Assembly (NCBI GenBank): GCA_030765045.1
Contig: CM060963.1
Location: forward strand, 121,222,735-121,286,734
From: Tenodera sinensis
Taxonomy: Eukaryota > Arthropoda > Insecta > Mantodea > Mantidae
Direction: 5' to 3'
DNA length: 64,000 nucleotides
The notes below the pieces were generated by a model. The model did no database searches. It had not been told where the DNA came from and was given only the letters and a program-made list of their open reading frames with translations. Both the position numbers and the translations under genes were made by a program. Of the stretch, positions 56,010-64,000 are shown piece after piece. The stretch's first letter is position 1; every line of letters starts with the position of its first letter.

Positions 56010-56761
56010 TGAAGCTAAATAGTCGTTCTTCGCTTCTTGATGTATCGCTGTGTCGCCCGTTGATTTGGTTCTTTCCCTCTAGCTCTGCAAGAGATCTCTT
56101 TATCTCGGGTACGCGCAGATGTTTTCGAATAGACTACCCAAGGAAACTTTTTATATATTGTTTATTGCATCTAAGATATTTTCAGGAGCTATGCCGATTG
56201 TATATGTAGAGGAATCGCACTCACGTCCGCACAGCACAACCTGCCGTACTGGTCTCTGGTTGAGTAGTGACCAGACGCTTTCTCTCTTACCCACGCTAAG
56301 AAGACCGTTCTTCAATTTGAATGTCATGACGTCATCCAAGAAAGCCTCGTATCCAAAATGCTATTTCCTTTTCCCGCAAATTAGAAATGTCCCTTTCTAT
56401 TATAACATGTTCTTTTTATGAATTTCGAATATATAATTACCTTTTTAGGATTAAACGATGTTTACTTTATATTTTATTAAATATATCGCGCGACTTTTAA
56501 GGTTTTCAGACCTGACTTTCGAACGTGTATTTAAACTATGTAGTATGACGTCATGACTCGCTAATTTCAAACCAATAATGTGTTTATCCTACAAATTTAA
56601 CGACTATTATTTACTCATATCTTGCTCACCTTACAACACTTCCTGCTCTATTATCTATTTATGCTATTACTTAACACTTATCGCAAATCTCACATCCGGC
56701 AATTAAATTAAAACGTGTCTTTATCAAGCCCATTCGATTGGAAATCTAAATTTCGGTATCA
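56010..56761 (-). repeat. 3' LTR of element C
   Basis: On the minus strand it starts TGATACCG and ends GCTTCA. It matches 61437-62188 in length and, apart from about six bases, in sequence. Confidence 0.93.
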
Positions 56762-56774
56762 AATGCCCCCATTT
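56762..56774 (-). promoter_or_regulatory. Polypurine tract of element C
   Basis: On the minus strand, AAATGGGGGCATT abuts the LTR start TGATACC. It shares the GGGGC core and position of the tracts in A and B. Confidence 0.75.
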
Positions 56775-57541
56775 ATGTTATTTTATTATTTCATAATAAA
56801 ATAATGTAAATGTCTTGCCCGAAAGAAAAATTAAAAATTACTCCTGTATTTTGAATAATCGGCAACACTCCCATTATATACAATTTTCAATTACACTGTT
56901 TTGAAATTGGTTATTAACACATTTTCTCATTAATCTTTTTAACATGACAAACAATTGTACACTTGACTAAACATTAATCCTTAAATACTAATTACAATAT
57001 GTTATGGTTTCTTCTGTGAAGCTTTTATATAAAGGTTAAATTTCAAGAGTCTTTCTTTATACTTCCTTCTTTTAGTTCATGTTTGCTCACTTCGCTCTCA
57101 CTATCACTTGCACTGTGAATTTTCACTTTTGTTATTGTAACACATATCTGTACTAGATCCTTTAAGCACTGAAAACTACATATATTTATATAAATCCATT
57201 ACACTCTTCAGACAAGTTCTTTCTTTGTCTTGCTGTGATAACTATCTATACATCTAAATATTTTAACAAATGTTTACAAAGTAAATATTCTGTTTTCTCC
57301 CTATGCGGAGATGAACAATTTAACAATCTTTCTGAAGCTGTTATTGTGAGCTCTATACAATATATTTTTTTAAGCTCTTTGTAGTATATAGCAATTCACA
57401 TTCTGCATTTTTCATGAATATGTAAGTACCTAACCAATATATGGTTTTCAAGTAAGCTAACATTTAAATTTTATCTCAAAGCTGATTGGGCGCCAATAGA
57501 TAAATGACACTTCCAATTTTTTTTTTTTTTTTTTTTTTTTT
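56775..57541 (-). other. Noncoding 3' region of element C
   Basis: This AT-rich region holds a run of 25 A on the minus strand (57517-57541) that begins within the pol stop codon. No gene is seen. Confidence 0.7.
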
Positions 57542-59242
57542 ACATTAAATCAAGGTTCCAAGGCACCACACGGTTTCTTGTATGGTCGAAGGAGTTGTTT
57601 ATGCCATTTTCCAGACATTTTTCATTTTTAACATCTTTTAATTCATAGGTATGATAACCAAATTTTGATATAATTTCTGCAGGACCTTTATATAACAATT
57701 CCATCCTTTTGTTCCTACCTCGCAACGCACTTGATAACTTATGGTCTTTAACTAGTACCCAATCGCCTATCTTAGGTTCCCATTTATGTTTTCTACTCTT
57801 TTTCTTTAATTTTCGCTTCTCTGCCTTTTTCTTGATTCGTTCAAAAGCAATTTTCGCTCTTTCTTCTTCACTTAACTGAATGTCATTAATTTTCAGTGTT
57901 TTTGGTACCCCGATCAATATTGGTTCTGGTTCAATTCCTAACATTAATTTTATTGGTGCAAACCCAGTAGTTACATTAATGGTGTGATTGATAATCTTTT
58001 CTATCAATGGACAATATTTCACCCAATCCTTGTGATTATGATGTGTAAGTACACGTAAATAAATTCCTATATCTCGGAGGACACGTTCTGTTGGATTCCC
58101 TGATGGAAAGTATGAGGAACAATAATTTAGTTTTCTCGAGTCTAATGTCACCCTAATCTTTCCATTGGCCTTATTCACAATACATAGGGGATTCACAAAT
58201 TCTGAATTCGAAATCTCAATAACCTCATCTTCTAACATTGACTTTATAACTGCATCTACCTCTTCTCTTATTGTACTAGGGATAGCTCTCGCTTTATGTG
58301 TAAAAGGTTTGATGGGTATCATCTCAAACGAATGAGTATAAATATTACATTTACCAGGTTTCTCAGAGAATACTTCTTTATTTCGGATTAATATTTCAAA
58401 CAGTTTATCCCTCTGTTGTTCATTTAGTTGATCAGCCTGAGTTACTTTTTCCCTCAACAATTCTTCTAAGTCTTCACTACTCTCCCTATCATAGTACCTA
58501 GTTGCGTCAGAAAACCTCAAATTGTCTATGAAATCATTTTTATCCCATTCTACATTTTCTTTATTATCGATACTGTACTCTTTGACATTTACTTCAGTTA
58601 ATTCCATAGCTCCTACTTTAACATATTCTACAAAGAATGTATCCCCTTGGATTTCTTCTTCCTCTTTTTCTCTTACAATAGTTTCTGAACTACTATCTTC
58701 CACAAAAGGCACTATAATGGTCTCATCTTCAACTTTCATTTCTACAATCATGTTTTTAAAATTCACCACAGCTTCCCAGGCATAAAGACAATCACAACCT
58801 ATTATAATATCTGTCACAAGTCTTCCTACAATCAGAAATAAAATTCCAAGTATTCTCCCATTTATTTCAATATTTATCATTGCTTGAAATTTTACTCTCT
58901 CTTTTCGTTTTCCCACAGCTAGCGAGCAATATATCCCATTAACTGGTAAAGACATTACTTTAAAACCACTACTTTGTAAATTATCATAAAAATTTTGTGA
59001 GCATACTGTGCTATTTGATCCCGTATCTATAATTGCATTGTATTGTTTTCCATTTACTCCAATTTTGATTTTAGGTGGATCTCCTACTTTTTCGTTTTCG
59101 TCAATTCTATTTTTACATTCTCTTTTCTTTTGTATCATCATTTGCCTTCCAGGACTATTTATTTCCGAGTACTTATCACAATCATTACTAGGATACCCAG
59201 TTCTCACTGAAGGCGCGTTTGACCGGGTCTGGCGTTTCCCTG
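57540..59242 (-). pseudogene. pol: Shortened pol of element C
   Basis: The minus-strand frame is open from the -1 slippage site (59240-59234) and from GTG 59207 counts 555 codons. Protease: AIIDTGSNSTVCSQNFYDNL near 59-78. The RT start follows (KPFTHKARAIP, VIEISNSEFVNPLCIVNKAN, VTLDSRKLNY). It then passes directly into FPSGNPTERVLRDIGIYLRV, which in element B is the last catalytic block and C-terminus of integrase. The DDFL-type RT box, all of RNase H, and the zinc-binding and first two Asp of the integrase are gone. The junction keeps the frame, so a protease-containing product could still be made. The GP-type C-terminal segment (LLYKGPAEIISKFG) is present. Confidence 0.88.
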
Positions 59243-61231
59243 ATTTTTAGGTATGGCTCCTGTACTATTTCCCGAATTGTTACTTCTGTTTTCCTGCATT
59301 AAATCGGGGTTACTTCCTACAATGTTTTTGACCGTGTTAATGGCCTCAACCATTTCCGCATTTTCGGGGGAATTTTGTCCATTAGAATACCTTTCTCCCT
59401 GTCTTGGTGACCTCGGTCTAAACTCATTATCTCCGTTTGTCCAATACCCATCATTTGAATTTCTACTATGTCCAAAATAACGTCCCCGTCTACCTCGATC
59501 AAATCTATTTGTATTCATATAATTCACCCTTATATTTCTTCCCCTTTGATTACCATTTCTATTTTGGTGACGCCCTTCCTGGTTATATCTACCTTGATTT
59601 TCCCACCGGAATGATTCCATCCTTGGTACTGGTCCTTTATATCTTTCCCTAATCTCACTTCTATTCTGATAATACTGTGCCCCTTGCCCAAAAGAATTTA
59701 CAGTTTCTTTTTCTTCATATTTATTTCCAAATGCGTGTTTTGGCTTATTGACTTCTAAGGCTGATAATAATTCGATCATAGCTGCAATGCTATCGGGTCG
59801 GGCTATGATTAGGTAGTGTTGAAGCGTTTCCGGAAAATGTGGAGTAACTATATTTATTAGATCTTTTTCATCTAAGGGAGGATCCAACATCTTCGATTTT
59901 CTCGCTATTCTCATAAAATAGTTTACCATCGATTCCTCCGATCTAAGATTAAACTTTCCATTGCTTAATTCGACTCTAATATTAGCCTGCCTACTAGCTC
60001 CCCAATATCTGGTTAAAAAGATGTTCCTAAAGGTCCTGTAATCATTATTGTTACCCATAGAAAGGCCTAGCCAATTAGCAGCATTACCCTTTAGGCATTT
60101 TCTTACTATCACCATCTTGTACTCCTCTGGTATACGTTTCACCGTGAAGTACTCTTGTAACCCTTCTAAAAAGGCTTTAGGATCATCTGAATCTTCATTT
60201 TCAAAAACTGGAGGTGTCATTTCATTTAAGACATGGTTAGGCCAATGTAAATTTGAATTGTCACCTATCCCTGAGCTATTTCCGAGATCAGAATGGGAAT
60301 TACTGTTACCCCTATTTTGCATCGAAATGTCAGCTGATACACCTGGTATTGCCTCGTTTCTTGCAACTTCATTACTAAGATTGTTGTGATTACATGCATT
60401 TTCATTTAATTTCAAATTTTCTAAGGCCTCTTTTACCTGAGTAATTTCTGTTACTACTCCTTTTATTTGGTCTGTAACATCCTCCAAATTTCTAGCCTGC
60501 CTTTCACTTTCTACATCAGATCTTTCTATTCTAACTTTACACCCCTGTAACTCTTCTCTAATTTCTTCCCTTTGTTTGTCTAATCTATATGTTACTTTTT
60601 CCCTTTCTTTATCTAATTTTTCACTCACTTGTTGACCTAATTTCTTTTCAGAATTCTTTACTTCTTGCCTTATTGTCTCTAATTCTCCCTTAACCTGTTC
60701 TCTATTTTCTTTTACTTCACTACTAACTTTATTAATTTCCTCCCTAACTTCTTCCCTAAAGGTTTCGAAAGCTCTCCTCTGATTCTCCAATTGCATTCCC
60801 AATTCCTGTTGTCCCTTTTCTAATTTCTGTCCTAACTCTATACTAGTTTCATCTATCTTACTCATCTTTTGACTTAACTCTGTACTCATCTTTTTCACTG
60901 TTCTTAATTCTTTACTATTTTCATCTATCTTTTGACTTAACTCTGTACTCATCTTTTTCATTATCTTTTGAAACATATTCTCTATTTCTGACATAATTGC
61001 TGGCCTTTCTGAATTACTAAACATTTCTGAACTACCTCTAGGTGTTTCTCTAACGTTCTGATCTTCTACTTCTTGGCATATTCTGCTACCAATTATAGTT
61101 TGACTATATTCTTCCATCCTACTTACACTTTTCTCAATTTCCAGACTCTCAAAACCTAGAAAATCGCTATCACTGTCTTCCATTTCTAAACTATTTACAC
61201 GTGTTTTTCTACTCACCAATATTTCACGCAC
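59204..61231 (-). CDS. gag: Gag protein of element C
   Basis: The frame has 675 codons and ends at TGA 59204. A more likely start is the Met 16 codons in (MEDSDSDFLG). Residues about 85-290 form a long coiled coil with repeated KKMSTELSQKIDE-type blocks. The gag core (about 330-500) has a VFENEDSDDPKAFLEGLQEY block and WLGLSMGNNNDYRTFRNIFL, followed by TRYWGASRQA. The tail is Arg/Asn/Gly-rich (GRNIRVNYMNTNRFDRGRRG). The frame continues 14 codons past the frameshift site before stopping. No internal stop is seen, so Gag is probably still functional. Confidence 0.9.
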   Translation of the reverse strand: MREILVSRKTRVNSLEMEDSDSDFLGFESLEIEKSVSRMEEYSQTIIGSRICQEVEDQNVRETPRGSSEMFSNSERPAIMSEIENMFQKIMKKMSTELSQKIDENSKELRTVKKMSTELSQKMSKIDETSIELGQKLEKGQQELGMQLENQRRAFETFREEVREEINKVSSEVKENREQVKGELETIRQEVKNSEKKLGQQVSEKLDKEREKVTYRLDKQREEIREELQGCKVRIERSDVESERQARNLEDVTDQIKGVVTEITQVKEALENLKLNENACNHNNLSNEVARNEAIPGVSADISMQNRGNSNSHSDLGNSSGIGDNSNLHWPNHVLNEMTPPVFENEDSDDPKAFLEGLQEYFTVKRIPEEYKMVIVRKCLKGNAANWLGLSMGNNNDYRTFRNIFLTRYWGASRQANIRVELSNGKFNLRSEESMVNYFMRIARKSKMLDPPLDEKDLINIVTPHFPETLQHYLIIARPDSIAAMIELLSALEVNKPKHAFGNKYEEKETVNSFGQGAQYYQNRSEIRERYKGPVPRMESFRWENQGRYNQEGRHQNRNGNQRGRNIRVNYMNTNRFDRGRRGRYFGHSRNSNDGYWTNGDNEFRPRSPRQGERYSNGQNSPENAEMVEAINTVKNIVGSNPDLMQENRSNNSGNSTGAIPKNQGNARPGQTRLQ
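59234..59240 (-). promoter_or_regulatory. Candidate -1 frameshift heptamer of element C
   Basis: On the minus strand G GGA AAC lies in the X XXY YYZ register of gag (codons CAG GGA AAC). A -1 shift enters the pol frame, which is open. Downstream ACCCGG may pair with CTGGGT (6 bp, one G-U) around a 22-nt loop. Position matches GGGAAAT of element B. Confidence 0.75.
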
Positions 61232-61254
61232 TTAAACTTGTTCACTACACGTTT

Positions 61255-61414
61255 CACAGATGTTCACACGCTGGGCACCTTCTTGTCTGCTGGCTCGATG
61301 CTGGCCTGGTCGTCTTGGGGTTGGTCTCTTCTCTCGACGCTACACGTTGGGTCACCTTCTTGTTTGCTGGTTCTATGCTGGCTTGGTCGTCTTGGGGTTG
61401 GTCCATTCTTTCGA
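61255..61414 (-). repeat. Tandem repeats in the 5' leader of element C
   Basis: On the plus strand, two copies of CACGTTGGG...TTGTNTGCTGG and GGTCGTCTTGGGGTTGGTC (about 61268-61340 and 61342-61410) lie between the LTR and gag. They form a GC-richer ~75-bp duplication in the leader. Confidence 0.65.
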
Positions 61415-61434
61415 CGCCACACGTTGGGATGCCA
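61415..61434 (-). promoter_or_regulatory. Primer-binding site of element C
   Basis: On the minus strand TGGCATCCCAACGTGTGGCG starts 2 nt after the 5' LTR, close to the site of element A. Confidence 0.7.
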
Positions 61435-61436
61435 TT

Positions 61437-62188
61437 TGAAGCTAAATAGTCGTTCTTCGCTTCTTGATGTATCGCTGTGTCGCCCGTTGATTTGGTTCTT
61501 TCCCTCTAGCTCTGCAAGAGATCTCTTTATCTCGGGTACGCGCAGATGTTTTCGAATAGACTACCCAAGGAAACTTTTTATATATTGTTTATTGCATCTT
61601 AGATATTTTCAGGAGCTATGCCGATTGTATATGTAGAGGAATCGAACTCACGTCCGCACAGCACAACCTGCCGTACTGGTCTCTGGTTGAGTAGTGACCA
61701 GACGCTTTCTCTCTTACCCACGCTAAGAAGACCGTTTTTCAATTTGAATGTCATGACGTCATCCAAGAAAGCCTCATATCCAAAATGCTATTTCCTTTTC
61801 CCGCAATTTAGAAATGTCCCTTTCTATTATAGCATGTTCTTTTTATGAATTTCGAATATATAATTACCTTTTTAGGATTAAACGATGTTTACTTTATATT
61901 TTATTAAATATATCGCGCGACTTTTAAGGTTTTCAGACCTGACTTTCGAACGTGTATTTAAACTATGTAGTATGACGTCATGACTCGCTAATTTCAAACC
62001 AATAATGTGTTTATCCTACAAATTTAACGACTATTATTTACTCATATCTTGCTCACCTTACAACACTTCCTGCTCTATTATCTATTTATGCTATTACTTA
62101 ACACTTATCGCAAATCTCACATCCGGCAATTAAATTAAAACGTGTCTTTATCAAGCCCATTCGATTGGAAATCTAAATTTCGGTATCA
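61437..62188 (-). repeat. 5' LTR of element C
   Basis: This is the 752-bp partner of 56010-56761. Short frames that occur in both LTR copies are not genes. Confidence 0.93.
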
Positions 62189-62192
62189 AAAG

Positions 62193-63520
62193 TAATGTAA
62201 AACATGTCAAAGTAGTAGACATAATCATTTTGAAATGCTATTGGGAAGAAAAATGTTAGATCTGGTTAGTTAGAAATAATTTGTGAAAAGAATCAGAATA
62301 AATGTTAAGCTAGCAAAGGTATTTATTTATTATTTCAAAAGAATTTAAATATCTCACACTTTAATCTACTAACTGAAAATAATTAAAAAATAAAATACAT
62401 TTTGACTTAATTTCACAAAAATGTTTTATCATCTCTACCATCAGGGTGCAAAATCATTGAAAGTTGGTAGGCGGGAAAGCATTTTATAAGTAGTAGTGTA
62501 TATTTCGCTGTTTGTCTCATTTATATAAACTGTCCCCTGGGATATTCTAGTGGGGGGAAATTCTGGGTATAAAATCATTGGGGGGAGGAATCTTACCCAT
62601 TCCCCTGGGAGTTTGCTCACTATCATGCCACATTCAGAATCCCTATGATCCAGAGCCGCATCTCTACTAGAATCCATAATTACAAAAACCATATTTGTAG
62701 CTTAAAGGTTTGGTGCCACCTCTATTAAGGAACCCTTTTGTTTGAATGTACCAATCTACAATATCCCATAAAATTCTATACTAGAATTGGTCACATGCTG
62801 CTACAAATTGAGTTGGCTTTTACTAGAAGAAGAAGAAGAAGAAAGAGGAGGAGGAGGAGGAGGAGGAGAAGGAGGAGGAGGAGGAGGACAAGATGAAGAT
62901 CATGGAGATAATTTTTTTAGGTAGTGTTTAACACCCGCTTTTACTACATGCAGTACCGCAGGCAGTGACACTGATGATTAGAGCCCAGATTTTTATGTAA
63001 TATCAAGGTACAAAATATGTACGTATTTATGTAACAAAAACATCAAAATATGTAATGAAATATATAATATCAACAAGATATGTAAAATTATGGTATACTC
63101 TAAATGCTAAGATTACCACCTCAAATCTAAATGCAGGCTGCAAATTACCCAGAATTTTGTAATTTCATGGGTCTGTAAGTACGTAAATTAATTACAATGA
63201 GTTAAAATTTACTAAATATAGAATTAATAATAGGGGAAATGTTTTGCTTTATGCAAAATTTACCTACAATTTATTTTCAAGTAGGTAATTACGAAATAAA
63301 AAATACGTGTTTTGGATTATACTTATTAAAATTTCTCATTTCACATAATTATTTTACTTAAATTTTAGACGGTAAAGCAATGTTGAAATACTGAACCAAT
63401 TTATCAATGAGTGAAACAATCAATTCAAAATAATTAAATTTTATAATGAGGATGCCTTTTCAGTTTTCTATCTCTTGACGTACAATGAACAACCAGGCAT
63501 TTTCATTTTGAGTCTTTTGC
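62193..63520. other. AT-rich spacer with a GAA/GAG microsatellite
   Basis: A purine-only GAA/GAG run lies at about 62828-62888. Nothing else is recognised. Confidence 0.55.
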
Positions 63521-63525
63521 TTCTT

Positions 63526-63768
63526 TCAACGTACAGTGAATAAACATATAAGTACTTTTCCATATGTTCCATATTGCTGAGAAATGTTTTGGTAAATTGA
63601 CACTGTGGACATGGACACAAGCGTAGAGTACCCTGGATTCCTATTTAGCACAGCTTTGAATTTTTCACTTGCCTTCCTTCCTACAACTACACTAAGCTTC
63701 TGTGATGCACGTTCCATTAAATCCATAGATTTGTGAAGAAGGGAACCTGATGTTTCCAACTGCAGCAT
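63526..63768 (-). pseudogene. Fragment of a hAT/CGGBP1-like transposon-derived protein
   Basis: The minus-strand frame starts LQLETSGSLLHKSMDLMERA and continues to a KASEKFKAVLNRNPGYSTL block. A LET.G..L..S......A...L / K....L..NPGY.TL pattern is one I associate with the C-terminal part of hAT- or CGGBP1-like repeated proteins in insects. Only about 60 residues match, and flanking frames are broken. Confidence 0.35.
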
Positions 63769-64000
63769 TATTGCCTTGCTATATTGATGGTTGTCCAGCG
63801 GCTCACTTTGTTTCCTCGCAGCTATGATATTACAAGATGCCGACTATCGCGACAATGGTAACAATGGTAACAATCAATTTCTCCAGTTCTTGTAAACGCA
63901 CAAAGTGCTACGAGAAACATGACACTGGAGGTCAACATTGTCGAGCAGCACCTGCTTTGACATAAATGGACAACAATCAGAACGAGGTGAGGTGGTTATT
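63769..64000. other. Right edge of window
   Basis: This may continue the fragment at 63526 on the minus strand, but no frame is clear. Confidence 0.4.

Larger units (their letters stand above)
56006..62192 (-). mobile_element. LTR retrotransposon C, Ty3/gypsy-like, pol internally deleted
   Basis: LTRs of 752 bp (56010-56761 and 61437-62188) are flanked by AAAG (56006-56009 and 62189-62192). On the minus strand come primer site, gag (61231-59204), a GGGAAAC frameshift heptamer, and a shortened pol (to 57540), then about 780 bp of noncoding DNA and the purine tract. Pol runs through protease and the start of RT and then jumps in frame to the end of the integrase. The LTRs differ at about six positions by eye. 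The element is fairly young but nonautonomous. Confidence 0.92.

Noticed and set aside
56119..56421. 100-codon frame also found near 61618-61848
   Set aside because: It lies in the LTRs of element C and is duplicated only for that reason.
62441..62692. 83-codon minus-strand frame
   Set aside because: There is no recognised domain, splice context or compositional support.

Overview
This window looks like a piece of a large, repeat-rich arthropod (insect) genome. The signs are LTR and non-LTR retrotransposons, a mariner, hAT-, piggyBac- and SINE-like repeats, long AT-rich spacers, and only a few short spliced host exons. A polyneopteran such as a cockroach or termite would fit, but that is inference from style, not a match. 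I see no operons, CRISPR arrays or prokaryotic genes.

Three related Ty3/gypsy-like elements dominate. A (283-5183, +), B (12614-19708, +) and C (56006-62192, -) each have TG...CA LTRs, 4-bp target duplications (ATAC, ACTA, AAAG), a TGGC-starting primer site just inside the LTR, a purine tract ending in GGGGC plus a few bases, and a Gag with a long coiled-coil N-terminus. B is complete: its LTRs look identical, gag and pol are open, and protease, reverse transcriptase, RNase H and integrase motifs are present. Gag and pol of B are joined by a textbook -1 frameshift signal (GGGAAAT, 8-nt spacer, perfect 10-bp stem). A and C kept gag but lost most of pol by internal deletion.

B sits inside a ~255-bp terminal-repeat element (12457-19802) flanked by a 13-bp direct repeat. 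That small element is collinear at both ends with a ~2.6-kb element at 43469-46081. The larger element carries a decayed gene for an uncharacterised Cys-rich protein family. The pair suggests a DNA transposon and its internally deleted derivative, and is the best candidate for something not well described.

20.7-43.4 kb is a graveyard of non-LTR retrotransposons: Jockey-like, two copies of an I/Nimb-like LINE with RNase H, a third RNase H-bearing LINE, and RTE-like and R1-like fragments. Nested within are a 900-bp hAT MITE (8-bp TSD), a ~494-bp piggyBac-like MITE (TTAA), tRNA-derived SINEs with 9-14-bp TSDs, and large palindromes.

The clearest host gene is a short-chain dehydrogenase (SDR9C-like) on the minus strand: an internal exon at 51216-51358 and the terminal exon at 47613-47768, separated by a 3.4-kb intron holding a dead mariner (49814-51132). 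Other possible exons (5294-5421, 7463-7677, 10391-10478 on minus; 54556-54677 on plus) are weaker. The remaining spacers hold microsatellites, minisatellites or nothing recognisable.
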